From contig NZ_JAFBDT010000003.1 in the NCBI RefSeq assembly GCF_016908355.1, positions 1 through 64,000 of the forward strand: DNA of 64,000 nt, given 5' to 3'. Position 1 is the first letter of the stretch; every line of letters starts with the position of its first letter. This document shows, in pieces, positions 44,282 through 53,445 of the stretch. The notes under the pieces were generated by a model. It saw only the letters and a list, made by a program, of their open reading frames with translations, ran no database searches and was not told where the DNA came from. The position numbers and the translations under genes are program-made. Origin of the DNA: Fusibacter tunisiensis (GTDB taxonomy: Bacteria > Bacillota > Clostridia > Peptostreptococcales > Acidaminobacteraceae).

Positions 44282-45670
44282 ATGATTGGTTACTTGATGT
44301 CTTTTGATGAACTTTCATCAAAACCTAAGTATATGCAACTTTATGAACGGGTGAAGAAAGATATCCTAGAAGGTACTTTTTCAAAGGGAGATAAGTTGCC
44401 ATCTGTACGGACAGTGTGTAAATCTCTAGGGATTAGCAAAGCAACTGTTGAGAATGCTTACAATCAACTTATGCTGGAAGGGTTTGTGGAAAGTAGGCCC
44501 AAAAGCGGCTATTTCATTGTGGATTTCAACATTGAAGGGTTTATGCACATTGCTGAAGAAGGACATACAATTCCCCCCCCTAAAGCAGTTGAAGTTTGTG
44601 GTGGGCAAGAGTGTGTGGAAGAGGGTGTTTTTAATTTTGCTGAATGGAAACGGGCAGTCAATCATGTGCTGGAATACCAGACAGGCAATTTGCTTAGCGC
44701 TGGTGATGTACAGGGTGAATATGTGCTTCGTTATGAGATTGCAAAATTCATGCTTCAGTCTCGTGGTGTCAGATGTCAGCCTGATCAAATCATTGTAGGT
44801 GCAGGGATTCAGGTTTTATTAAGTCTTTTAGCAGCTTCACTAAGGACACGCACTAAGCGTATCGGGTTTGAGTACCCAGGTTTTTCAAAAGGCATGTATA
44901 TCTTCGAAGATCACGGGTATGAGACTGTTAAAATTCCAGTTGAAACAGATGGTCTTGACGTTACTGCTCTTGAATCAAGTGATGTGAAGTTGGTGTATGT
45001 ATCGCCATCTCATCAGTATCCCACTGGAAGTGTTATGCCTATAAAAAAGCGCATGCAACTTTTGGAATGGGCAAGTAGAAAGGATGCTTATATCATTGAA
45101 GATGATTACGACAGCATCTTGAGATATGAAGGATTCCCGGTTCCAGCACTTCAAGGGATTAGCAATGGTGAAAGTGTCGTTTATGCAGGTTCTTTTTCGA
45201 AACTTTTGATTCCGGCCTTAAGAATTAGTTTCCTAATTTTGCCTGAAAAACTGATGCCTAATTTTCAACAGATTAAAACACGTTATTCACAGTCAGTTTC
45301 AAAAATTGAACAGTTAGCCCTTGCTGAATTTATGTCAGAAGGTGCTTTTGAAAGGCATTTAAGACGCATCAAAAAAATATATGGTCGCAAAAATCAACTG
45401 CTAGTGGAAGCTTTTGAAAAGGCATCACCACCGCATTTTAAGTTGGTAGGCAAAGAATCTGGAATTCATGTTGTTTTGGCTTTTGATCCAGATGTAGACC
45501 TTCAAAAGGTTGTTGAAAACGCCCGTAAAGAAGAAATTTTATTAGAGGGTGTTGAGGAGTTTAAGGACAATCGAATTCTTGTTTTTTCATATAGTGGCGT
45601 CTCGGATGAAGCAATAGAATCTGTCGTATTAAAAATCGTAGAGTTGACAAAGGATGCGTTAAAGGAGTGA
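44282..45670 (+). CDS. MocR-family transcriptional regulator (GntR HTH + aminotransferase)
   Basis: A 462-residue fusion. The N-terminal winged helix GntR domain (about 10-80) has YMQLYERVKKDILEG, LPSVRTVCKSLGISKATV and ESRPKSGYF. The C-terminal part (about 110-460) is an aminotransferase-like domain, with PLP lysine in YAGSFSKLLIPALRI. PLP bound here controls DNA binding in PdxR-type proteins. A divergent ECF S component suggests vitamin B6 control; the start ATG 44282 follows AAAGGATTATAA. Direct repeats lie in the intergenic region. It is 3 bp before the thioesterase gene. Confidence 0.9.
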   Translation: MIGYLMSFDELSSKPKYMQLYERVKKDILEGTFSKGDKLPSVRTVCKSLGISKATVENAYNQLMLEGFVESRPKSGYFIVDFNIEGFMHIAEEGHTIPPPKAVEVCGGQECVEEGVFNFAEWKRAVNHVLEYQTGNLLSAGDVQGEYVLRYEIAKFMLQSRGVRCQPDQIIVGAGIQVLLSLLAASLRTRTKRIGFEYPGFSKGMYIFEDHGYETVKIPVETDGLDVTALESSDVKLVYVSPSHQYPTGSVMPIKKRMQLLEWASRKDAYIIEDDYDSILRYEGFPVPALQGISNGESVVYAGSFSKLLIPALRISFLILPEKLMPNFQQIKTRYSQSVSKIEQLALAEFMSEGAFERHLRRIKKIYGRKNQLLVEAFEKASPPHFKLVGKESGIHVVLAFDPDVDLQKVVENARKEEILLEGVEEFKDNRILVFSYSGVSDEAIESVVLKIVELTKDALKE

Positions 45671-45673
45671 CTT

Positions 45674-46414
45674 ATGGGACATAAATATAGTGAACATTAC
45701 ACCATGCGAACTTATGATTACAATCAAGAAGGTGAGATTAGATTAACAAGTGTTATGAATGCACTACAAGATATATCGACGCGGCATTTCAATTCAGTTA
45801 TCAGGCCTTCTGATGTAAGAAATACAGGCTTGTGGGTGATTGTGGAATGGCAAGTTTCTTTTGAAAATTCACTTAAAGCAGTTGAGGCAATTGAGGTTGT
45901 TACAGAGCCTATTTATTTTAGAAAATTCATCGCCTATCGGACCTATGAATTCTTTTCTGAAAAAAGCATTTTACTTGGACGTGCAGTGAGCAAATGGGCT
46001 TATCTAGATATTGAAAACAGACGGAGTAAGACAATTCCGGAGTCGTTTTCAAAATTATTTGGTGTTGAAAATTCTACAATAAAACCCAAAAGAGAGCCCA
46101 TTTCAACAACAGGCTTAACGGAAGTGTTTTCGCAATCATTTACAAGTTATGACTCTGACGTGGACATAAACAGGCATGTGAACAATGTCGTTTATGTGCG
46201 GTGGGCAGTAGATGCTTATAAAAAAGCGTCTCTCAAGGCTCAAGGCTTGGAGACGCTAAAGGAAGTAACAGTTGTGTATAGAAAAGAAGTTATGGCACAT
46301 GAAACAGTAGTGGCAACGGTCTTTAAAGACCCTAGCCAAGATCATATGGTCACTACCATAAAAAATGAATTAGGCGAAATTTGTGTTGAATTGGCGTTTA
46401 AAGCCAAGGCATGA
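45674..46414 (+). CDS. Acyl-ACP thioesterase
   Basis: A 246-residue double hot-dog acyl-ACP thioesterase that releases fatty acids from acyl carrier protein. Two hot-dog repeats are visible; the second, YDSDVDINRHVNNVVYVRWA, carries the catalytic Asn/His of the FatA/FatB-like family. ATG follows AAGGAG at the stop of the MocR gene. It may be co-transcribed with the regulator, which has no evident functional tie. The convergent MATE gene starts on the other strand 3 bp beyond. Confidence 0.9.
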   Translation: MGHKYSEHYTMRTYDYNQEGEIRLTSVMNALQDISTRHFNSVIRPSDVRNTGLWVIVEWQVSFENSLKAVEAIEVVTEPIYFRKFIAYRTYEFFSEKSILLGRAVSKWAYLDIENRRSKTIPESFSKLFGVENSTIKPKREPISTTGLTEVFSQSFTSYDSDVDINRHVNNVVYVRWAVDAYKKASLKAQGLETLKEVTVVYRKEVMAHETVVATVFKDPSQDHMVTTIKNELGEICVELAFKAKA

Positions 46415-46417
46415 AGG

Positions 46418-47785
46418 CTAATGGGCTGAAACTATGTTTTTGGCCCATTTTTTTGAGACCACACGTGGGATGCCCAAAATCAATTTTGCAATTTCTTCAA
46501 GAGAAACCAGTGCAACAACCCAGTAAACTGGGAGGTTCCAAACAAAAGCGCCAATAAAGGCAAGAGGCACACCAATCAGCCAGACGCAACCGATTTCAAG
46601 AACCATTGAAAAGAAGGTATCTCCGCCACTTCTTAAGGTTCCTATGACTAAAATTGTATTGTAGAATTTAAACGGCATGAAGAGTGCCATAATCCGCATG
46701 GTGTACATGGTAATTTCGTAAGCTTCTGGTGTGAGGTTATAAAGCCTATAGACAATGGGTGGCGATAAGAGAAAGATCAAAAGTCCTACAACTGCACCGC
46801 CAAGTAAACTTAGTGTCATAAACTTTGAGTTGTAATCAATAGCGGTCTCAATTTCATCAGCGCCCAAAGTATTGCCCAGCATAACTGCCGCAGCATTCCC
46901 GAGACCGAAACTTATAACCATAAACAGAGAGTTTACAGTATTTGAAATCATAACAGAAGCAGCTGCATTTGTGCCAATACGCGCATAGACCAAAGCATAA
47001 GTTGTCATGCCAAGTGCCCAAAAGGTTTCATTGAATATGACTGGAAGAGCCTTTCTCCCGATTTTTATGATTTCGTCCTTTGTGATTGCTTTAATGTCAC
47101 TTAATTTTACGGCAATTTCAGGTGTGTTTCGGTAAACGTGTACAACAATAATAATCAATTCAATGGTACGTGCAATGAGTGTTGCAATAGCGGCACCAAC
47201 CACGCCTAAAGCTGGAAAGCCAATGTAGCCAAATATCAAAATATAATTTAGCACAGTATTCACTAAAAGTGAGATAATGCTTGCAATCATAGGTAATTTT
47301 GGTTTGCCAATACTTCTGGATGAAAACCCAAATGAAAAGGACAGTGCTGTAAACAAGTAACTGAGACTGACGATTTTTAGGTAACTGCTCCCTAATGTCA
47401 CAACTTCAAAATCTTTTGACAGAAACCCTAGAATTAATTTTGGGAAGAAAAAAGAGGCTGCAAAAAATAGAGTTGCAATGACCAGTCCAAAAGACAAGCC
47501 TATACCGACACCTTTTTTGATGTTTTCTATGTCTTTTTTTCCCCAATATTGAGCGATGAAAATGCTGGCACCGCTGTTTGCCCCAAAAAGAATCAGATTT
47601 AACAAAAAATAGACTTGATTTGCAAGACCCACTGCGGCGATGTGCGTTTCGCCCAATTGACCAATCATAACATTATCCACGAGATTCAAAGATGAAGAAA
47701 TTAAGTTTTGAAAGGCAATAGGGAGCATAATTGTAAACAACAATTTATAGAAAGTTTTGTTCTTTTTATAACTTAAGGAAACCAT
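46418..47785 (-). CDS. MATE-family efflux transporter
   Basis: A 455-residue multidrug and toxin extrusion protein with 12 membrane helices in two repeats (FQNLISSSLNLVDNVMIGQL ... PVIFNETFWALGMTTYALVY). Family members couple Na+ or H+ influx to drug export. The sequence GLANQVYFLLNLILFGANSG has the conserved TM2 region. ATG 47785 follows GGAGGTTTT. It stands opposite the thioesterase gene (3-bp gap) and back to back with phoP. Confidence 0.93.
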   Translation of the reverse strand: MVSLSYKKNKTFYKLLFTIMLPIAFQNLISSSLNLVDNVMIGQLGETHIAAVGLANQVYFLLNLILFGANSGASIFIAQYWGKKDIENIKKGVGIGLSFGLVIATLFFAASFFFPKLILGFLSKDFEVVTLGSSYLKIVSLSYLFTALSFSFGFSSRSIGKPKLPMIASIISLLVNTVLNYILIFGYIGFPALGVVGAAIATLIARTIELIIIVVHVYRNTPEIAVKLSDIKAITKDEIIKIGRKALPVIFNETFWALGMTTYALVYARIGTNAAASVMISNTVNSLFMVISFGLGNAAAVMLGNTLGADEIETAIDYNSKFMTLSLLGGAVVGLLIFLLSPPIVYRLYNLTPEAYEITMYTMRIMALFMPFKFYNTILVIGTLRSGGDTFFSMVLEIGCVWLIGVPLAFIGAFVWNLPVYWVVALVSLEEIAKLILGIPRVVSKKWAKNIVSAH

Positions 47786-47830
47786 AAAACCTCCAATTAT
47801 TTCGTGATGCTAATCTATTATACACGAAAC

Positions 47831-47858
47831 TTAACATAGAATGAACTTAAATTTAACT
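47831..47858 (+). promoter_or_regulatory. PhoP boxes in front of phoP
   Basis: TTAACA (47831-47836), TGAACT (47842-47847) and TTAACT (47853-47858) occur at exact 11-bp periods. This is the direct-repeat layout of PhoP boxes (TTAACA-type) and suggests autoregulation of phoPR. Confidence 0.75.
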
Positions 47859-47914
47859 TGTTAATAAAAGTAAAAATTATTAGAATGGTGTCAAAGAGGG
47901 AAAAGGAGAATATT

Positions 47915-48628
47915 ATGTCTAAACAGAGAATTTTAATTGTTGATGATGAAATTCACATACTGGAATTGTTGCGCTACAATCTTGAAGCCAATGGCTTTGA
48001 GGTGGTTGAAGCTGAAACGGGTGAAATTGCACTTGAAAAAGTAACATCTGAATCCCCTGATGCTATTATACTAGATTTAATGTTGCCTGGCATAGATGGC
48101 ATAGACGTTTTAAGGCGTGTTCGCAAATCCAGTCAATCCAATATACCAATTATAATGCTTACAGCAAAAAATGAAGAGATTGATGCGGTTTTGGGTTTGG
48201 AAATGGGCGCTGATGATTACATTGGGAAACCTTTTAGGACCCGGGAACTGATTTCAAGACTAAAGGCAGTTATTCGAAGGTCAAATGCCCGGAATTTATC
48301 AAATGAATCTGACCTAGAAGAATCTTCTGCCTTAAAACGTGGTGAATTGGAGCTTAATGCCAAGACCCATCAAATTTTTAAACAGGGTGAAGAAGTGTTT
48401 TTAACCCTTAAAGAATTTGAACTTTTAGAGAAGATGATGCAATCCCCAGAGCGTGTTTTTACGCGAGATGAACTTTTAGAGAGCATTTGGGGCTATGACT
48501 ACATGGGAGAAACGCGAACGGTGGATGTCCATATTAGGCAATTGCGGAAAAAAATTGAAACAGATGATAAAAATCCAGAAAAAATTATAACGGTGAGAGG
48601 GATTGGATATAAATTTAAGGCTCAGTAG
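47915..48628 (+). CDS. phoP: Phosphate response regulator PhoP
   Basis: A 237-residue OmpR-family response regulator. The receiver has the acidic pair (D10, D11), phosphoacceptor D54 in IILDLMLPG and a conserved Lys in GADDYIGKPF. The C-terminal winged helix reads RTVDVHIRQLRKKI and VRGIGYKF. It acts with PhoR to induce phosphate-starvation genes; the neighbouring pst operon and PhoP boxes support PhoP identity over WalR. ATG 47915 follows AAAAGGAGAATATT. The next gene starts 25 bp later. Confidence 0.93.
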   Translation: MSKQRILIVDDEIHILELLRYNLEANGFEVVEAETGEIALEKVTSESPDAIILDLMLPGIDGIDVLRRVRKSSQSNIPIIMLTAKNEEIDAVLGLEMGADDYIGKPFRTRELISRLKAVIRRSNARNLSNESDLEESSALKRGELELNAKTHQIFKQGEEVFLTLKEFELLEKMMQSPERVFTRDELLESIWGYDYMGETRTVDVHIRQLRKKIETDDKNPEKIITVRGIGYKFKAQ

Positions 48629-48653
48629 AGACGGATTTAAGAGAGGTTATTCA

Positions 48654-50399
48654 ATGAGAAAAAAGATAATTGCATCCTATGCGGTGCTCATTGCAATTTT
48701 AGGTATTTCGTTTACATTTATCGTACGTGACGCGCTTCGAGACGCAATGATTCTACAATTTGAACATAATTTGACAAATGAAGTTAAGTTGGTAAAGGCA
48801 CTTGGCGTAGATCGTGCGCTTGAGAAAGAAGATTTTGGTGCATTTGCTGTAGAGATTAAGGAATCCATTGGTGTTCGGGTGACCATTGTAGACCTTGAAG
48901 GTCTAGTCTTGGCCGATACGGAAGAAGACCCGACTGTAATGATGAATCACATTAATCGAGAAGAAATTGAAAAAGCACTGCAAACGCAAGAGACTGCACT
49001 TGCACTTAGGTATAGTGACACCATACAAACAGACCATCTCTACGCTGCAACCCCTATTGAAATTGATGGCGACACGTATATTTTGAGACTTTCCAGGCCA
49101 CTTTATGAACTCAAAGCATTTAACACACAGATTATGAATTTGGCATTTATACTGGTTGGCCTTGTATCACTCGTTGCTTTTGTCATGGCTGTTTGGCTTG
49201 TGCGAAAACTTACTAAACCTATTTATGAGTTAACTGACGCTGCAAATCGAATTGCTGAGGGTGAATATGGTCGAAAAATATACACAACATCTACAGACCA
49301 AATAGGGACTTTAACAGATGCTTTTAATACAATGAGCTTTAATTTGGATTTGTCTATACGCGAATTAACACGTCGAAATATTGAACTTGAGTCCATTTTA
49401 AACAGTATGATTAATGGCATTATTGCCATTGACCACAATCGTAAAATTCTTATGATCAATAAAATTTCCTTTGATATATTAGAGTTGCCAGAAGATTATG
49501 TGGCTGAAAACGAATCTATGTATAAAATAGTCAGGAATGAAGAAGTTTCTAAAATGATTGAAATGGCAATTAACCATGGCATTTCACAAACGAAGGAACT
49601 CAATTACACACATATTGATAAGATTTTGAGAATTTATGTGAATCCAATTAACACAAATGAAGGCAAGACAATTGGAAGTATTGTTGTTTTTCAAGATGTT
49701 ACACAGATAAGAAAACTCGAAAAAGTGAGAAGTGATTTTGTATCCAATGTCTCTCATGAGCTTAAGACACCTTTAACCTCTATTAAAGGTTTTGTAGACA
49801 CACTTAAAAACGGTGCAATTGACGATCATGACAATGCTCTTAGATTTTTGGACATCATTGACATTGAATCTGAACGGTTGTATCGACTCATTAATGATAT
49901 TTTGCTCTTATCGGAAATAGAGAGTATGGATCAGGATCTTAGTAAAGTGACAGTTGATTTATGTACTGTAGCAGAAGAAGTTATAACGATGCTTGAAATG
50001 AAAGCATCGGAGAAAGGACTGTATTTAAAACTCGAAATGTGTAATGAAGCTTTTGTTTCGGCAAATCGAGATAGAATCAAACAAATGGTCATTAATCTTG
50101 TGGACAATGCCATTAAATACACTGAATCAGGAGGCGTTTTACTCAGCATAACAAAAGATGCACCTTTTATAAAAATGGTGGTTTCTGATACGGGAATAGG
50201 ATTTGATGATACCCATAAAGAAAGGCTTTTTGAGCGATTTTATAGGGTGGATAAGGGCAGAAGTAGGGTGCAAGGCGGCACTGGTTTAGGCTTGTCTATC
50301 GTAAAACATATAGTGCTTTTATATAAAGGAAAGATACTGGTAAATAGCACACCTGGAAAAGGCACCGAATTTGAAATCTACTTACCAGGAAACGAATAA
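48654..50399 (+). CDS. phoR: Phosphate sensor histidine kinase PhoR
   Basis: A 581-residue membrane sensor kinase. Domains in order: TM1 (about 6-24), extracytoplasmic sensor, TM2 (about 165-190), HAMP (LVRKLTKPIYELTDAANRIA), PAS (about 250-350), HisKA with SHELKTPL, and HATPase_c (N box MVINLVDNAIKYTE, G1 DTGIGF, G2 GGTGLGLSIV). It phosphorylates PhoP. The extracytoplasmic part is larger than in E. coli PhoR, like B. subtilis PhoR. ATG 48654 follows GAGAGG. Confidence 0.93.
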   Translation: MRKKIIASYAVLIAILGISFTFIVRDALRDAMILQFEHNLTNEVKLVKALGVDRALEKEDFGAFAVEIKESIGVRVTIVDLEGLVLADTEEDPTVMMNHINREEIEKALQTQETALALRYSDTIQTDHLYAATPIEIDGDTYILRLSRPLYELKAFNTQIMNLAFILVGLVSLVAFVMAVWLVRKLTKPIYELTDAANRIAEGEYGRKIYTTSTDQIGTLTDAFNTMSFNLDLSIRELTRRNIELESILNSMINGIIAIDHNRKILMINKISFDILELPEDYVAENESMYKIVRNEEVSKMIEMAINHGISQTKELNYTHIDKILRIYVNPINTNEGKTIGSIVVFQDVTQIRKLEKVRSDFVSNVSHELKTPLTSIKGFVDTLKNGAIDDHDNALRFLDIIDIESERLYRLINDILLLSEIESMDQDLSKVTVDLCTVAEEVITMLEMKASEKGLYLKLEMCNEAFVSANRDRIKQMVINLVDNAIKYTESGGVLLSITKDAPFIKMVVSDTGIGFDDTHKERLFERFYRVDKGRSRVQGGTGLGLSIVKHIVLLYKGKILVNSTPGKGTEFEIYLPGNE

Positions 50400-50411
50400 T
50401 AGCAGACTCTT

Positions 50412-50447
50412 AACCGCTGGTTTTAAAAAGAATCAGCGGTTTTTTTC
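50412..50447 (+). terminator. Terminator after phoR
   Basis: AACCGCTG (50412-50419) pairs with CAGCGGTT (50434-50441), followed by a T run. Confidence 0.88.
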
Positions 50448-50451
50448 TATC

Positions 50452-50490
50452 TTTACATGCATTTAACATAAGGCATATTTTTCCCTAACA
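50452..50490 (+). promoter_or_regulatory. PhoP boxes in front of pstS
   Basis: TTTACA (50452-50457), TTAACA (50463-50468), CATATT (50474-50479) and CTAACA (50485-50490) stand at exact 11-bp periods: four half sites, three close to the TTAACA consensus. They lie about 70-110 bp before the pstS start and would recruit PhoP dimers. Confidence 0.83.
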
Positions 50491-50558
50491 TAGACGTGTT
50501 AAATTGTATTTGTGCTTAACGAACACTACAAAATTAAAGCGTTATGGAGGAGTTATTC

Positions 50559-51551
50559 ATGAAGAAGATATTGGTTTTCATTTTAATGGGTGTTATGATT
50601 TTATCCCTTGCAGCATGTGGGAGTGATGAGGCTACAGGAACTGCAGAAGCAACAGAAGCAGCAGATGTAACGGAACTTGAAGGTACTGTAATCGTAGATG
50701 GCTCTGGAACAGTATATCCACTTATGGCGCATATCGCTGAAGAATATATGGTCAATGAGGAAAACAGTGTTTCAGTACAAGTTGGTCGTGCAGGATCTTC
50801 TGCAGGTTTCAAGAAATTCATTCCAGGTGAGCTTGATTTTTCAGATGCTTCTAGAAAAATTAAAGATTCTGAAATTGAAGGGCTAAAAGAAAATGGACTT
50901 GTTTTCGGAGAAGATGTATATGAATTTAAGTTGGCCCTTGATGGTTTGACAATGGTAATCAACAAAGACAACACATGGGCGAAAGAAATGACAAAAGAAG
51001 AAGTTGTAAACATGTATTTGTCTAAGCAGTATAGAGATGATGACAAGGTTCTTTGGTCAGACATTAGACCAGAATGGCCAAGTGAAGAAATTAAGTTCTT
51101 TGGGCCAAATGAAAATCACGGGACATATGAGTTTTTCTATGAAGTGATTTTAGACAAACAAGATATGGTTGCAACAGCAAACCTTCAGCAAGAGTATTCC
51201 ACATTGGTTGACCTTGTATCAAAAGACAAAAATGCCATTGCATTCTTTGGATTTGGTTACTATGTAAGCAATCAAGATAAAATTGATGCAGTGAAAATTG
51301 ACTTTGGAAATGGTCCGGTTGAACCGACACTAGAGACAATTGGTGAAGACCTTCCATATGCAGGTTTTACAAGACCAGTATTTACGTACTTAAATGTAAA
51401 CTATGCGAAAGAGAAACCACAAGTTTTGGATTTTGCAAAATATGTTGTATCGCCAGAAGGTGCAGCACGATTGGCGGGTGAAAATGGATTTGCGCCATTG
51501 CCAGCTGCTGAATACGAAGCTTACAGCAAGCAACTCGATGCTTTACAATAG
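50559..51551 (+). CDS. pstS: Phosphate-binding lipoprotein PstS
   Basis: A 330-residue extracytoplasmic phosphate-binding lipoprotein with lipobox SLAAC (C20). The phosphate site has DGSGTVYP, RAGSSAGFKKF and DFSDASRKI, as in the PstS/PBP-like family. A short acidic Ala/Thr linker follows the Cys. ATG 50559 follows GGAGGAGTTATTC. It is the first gene of the pstSCAB-phoU operon and is followed by a 15-bp hairpin. Confidence 0.95.
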   Translation: MKKILVFILMGVMILSLAACGSDEATGTAEATEAADVTELEGTVIVDGSGTVYPLMAHIAEEYMVNEENSVSVQVGRAGSSAGFKKFIPGELDFSDASRKIKDSEIEGLKENGLVFGEDVYEFKLALDGLTMVINKDNTWAKEMTKEEVVNMYLSKQYRDDDKVLWSDIRPEWPSEEIKFFGPNENHGTYEFFYEVILDKQDMVATANLQQEYSTLVDLVSKDKNAIAFFGFGYYVSNQDKIDAVKIDFGNGPVEPTLETIGEDLPYAGFTRPVFTYLNVNYAKEKPQVLDFAKYVVSPEGAARLAGENGFAPLPAAEYEAYSKQLDALQ

Positions 51552-51560
51552 GATGAAGTC

Positions 51561-51593
51561 ATCAAAGATGAGAGCAAGGCTCTCATCTTTGAT
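51561..51593 (+). other. 15-bp perfect intercistronic hairpin between pstS and pstC
   Basis: ATCAAAGATGAGAGC (51561-51575) and its exact complement (51579-51593) enclose a 3-base loop. There is no T run, so it is not a classical terminator. It probably protects the pstS mRNA 3' end or lowers expression of the permease genes relative to the abundant binding protein. Confidence 0.7.
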
Positions 51594-51622
51594 GCTGTTC
51601 TCCATTTCAAGAGGTGACAATT

Positions 51623-52555
51623 TTGGAAAATGAAAAGAGCTTACAAATTAGAAATGTCATTCAAAATAACATAAAGCAAAGAGGCCACCGGGCAGATCGA
51701 TTAATGCCGGTTGTCTTTTTGATGTTGGCCAGTATATCTATTTTTACAACTGCAGGCATTGTTTTGATTTTGGTAACAGATAGCATCCATTTTTTCAGCG
51801 ATGTGCCAATAAAAGATTTCTTTAGTACAAGGCTGGCCCCATTGAATGCAAAAAATCCTGAGTTTGGGATTTTACCTTTAATTAACGGGACACTTTTTAC
51901 GTCTTTAATTGCCATGGCTGTGGCTATACCAGTGGGACTAACAGCAGCCATTTTTCTAAGTGAATTTGCGTCTGAAAAAATCAGACGGGTTGTAAAGCCA
52001 ATCATGGAAGTGCTCGCTGGAATTCCAACAATTGTGTATGGATTTTTCGCGTATTCCTTTGTAACCCCAATTTTGATGACTTTAATTCCAAATCTTGGTG
52101 CTAAAAATGTGATTAGCCCAGGGATTGTTATGGGAATTATGATTATTCCAATGGTCGCATCTCTATCTGAGGATGCCATGAGCTCTGTACCTAAGGCAAT
52201 GCGAGAAGGTGCCTATGGTCTTGGGTCCACAAAACTTGAAGTGACATTGAAAGTTGTCATTCCAGCTGCAATTTCTGGAATTCTAGCATCGTTTGTCTTG
52301 GCAATTTCTAGGGCAATTGGTGAAACTATGATTGTAGCCATTGCAAGTGGAAGTTCAAAGAATTTCACATTTGATTTGACCCAGTCCATGCAGACGATGA
52401 CAGGCTACATTGTTGAATTTACAAGTGGTGACGCTGCAAGTGGAACAACGGGATATTACAGTTTATACGCTGTTGGTCTTTTACTGTTTTTATTTACAAT
52501 GCTCATGAATTTAGTAGCACAATATGTTTCTCGCAAATTTAGGGAGGAATACTAA
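51623..52555 (+). CDS. pstC: Phosphate ABC permease PstC
   Basis: A 310-residue membrane permease with six helices. The ABC permease EAA-like loop is LSEDAMSSVPKAMREGAYGL, followed by SRAIGETMIVAIASG. The long N-terminal cytoplasmic segment and a loop of about 20 residues between TM1 and TM2 are as expected. TTG 51623 lies 8 nt after AAGAGG; a GTG at 51614 overlaps the ribosome site. Its stop overlaps pstA by 1 bp. Confidence 0.93.
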   Translation: MENEKSLQIRNVIQNNIKQRGHRADRLMPVVFLMLASISIFTTAGIVLILVTDSIHFFSDVPIKDFFSTRLAPLNAKNPEFGILPLINGTLFTSLIAMAVAIPVGLTAAIFLSEFASEKIRRVVKPIMEVLAGIPTIVYGFFAYSFVTPILMTLIPNLGAKNVISPGIVMGIMIIPMVASLSEDAMSSVPKAMREGAYGLGSTKLEVTLKVVIPAAISGILASFVLAISRAIGETMIVAIASGSSKNFTFDLTQSMQTMTGYIVEFTSGDAASGTTGYYSLYAVGLLLFLFTMLMNLVAQYVSRKFREEY

Positions 52556-53445
52556 TGAACTCACATCCTATTGATATAAAAATTAACCCGAAACACACAA
52601 ACAGACGTATCTGGCTCAGCAGTGCTTCCAAATACTTATTTTCTCTTTCTACTGTTTTTGCACTGGTGGTTCTGGGCGTTTTGATCTATAGAATTGTTTC
52701 GGATAGCATCGGCTGGTTGAATTTTGATTTTTTAACCAACAATTTGTCTATTTTTCCAGAAAAGGCCGGTATTAAAGGGGCGATTATTGGATCTGTAGGC
52801 CTTATGCTTGTGGTTATACCCGTAACTTTGATCTTGGGTGTCTCCACTGCAATTTATCTTGAAGAATACGCGAAGAAGGGAAAACTTCAGCGTTTTATAC
52901 AAATAAATATTTCGAATCTGGCCAGCGTGCCTTCAGTAATTTTTGGTTTGCTTGGTTTGGCGGTTTTTGGAAGAGCGCTTAACTTAGGGTCCAGCATTTT
53001 AGCGGGGGGCTTGACACTCTCTTTGTTGGTTTTGCCTATAGTGGTGGTGTCGAGTCAAGAAGCACTTAAGGCTGTACCAGGCTTTTTAAGAGAAGCGTCC
53101 TATGGTATGGGGGCAGGAAAGTGGACAACCATACGCAAAGTTGTTCTTCCGGTTGCACTTCCCGGAATTTTGACAGGGTCGATACTTGCTATGTCACGAG
53201 CGATTGGTGAGACGGCACCACTAGTCGTTCTTGGCATTCCAACACTAATTTTGAAAATTCCATCGTCACCAATGGACGACTTTACAGCCCTTCCAATCCA
53301 AATTTATTATTGGACTTTAGACACTGTATTAACGGCCGAATATGCCAATTTAGCAGCCGCCACGATAATTGTTTTACTTGGGGTTTTATTTATACTCAAC
53401 TCAGTGGCAATTGTTATTCGAAATAAATTTCAAAGGAGCTTTTAA
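52555..53445 (+). CDS. pstA: Phosphate ABC permease PstA
   Basis: A 296-residue partner of PstC with six helices. [20 protein letters not shown] is the EAA loop and [14 protein letters not shown] the family motif. It overlaps pstC and pstB by 1 bp at either end, so the operon is tightly coupled. Confidence 0.95.
   Translation: MNSHPIDIKINPKHTNRRIWLSSASKYLFSLSTVFALVVLGVLIYRIVSDSIGWLNFDFLTNNLSIFPEKAGIKGAIIGSVGLMLVVIPVTLILGVSTAIYLEEYAKKGKLQRFIQINISNLASVPSVIFGLLGLAVFGRALNLGSSILAGGLTLSLLVLPIVVVSSQEALKAVPGFLREASYGMGAGKWTTIRKVVLPVALPGILTGSILAMSRAIGETAPLVVLGIPTLILKIPSSPMDDFTALPIQIYYWTLDTVLTAEYANLAAATIIVLLGVLFILNSVAIVIRNKFQRSF

Noticed and set aside
50534-51064. A 176-residue minus-strand frame opposite pstS.
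   Set aside because: Ser-rich antisense shadow of a strongly supported gene.
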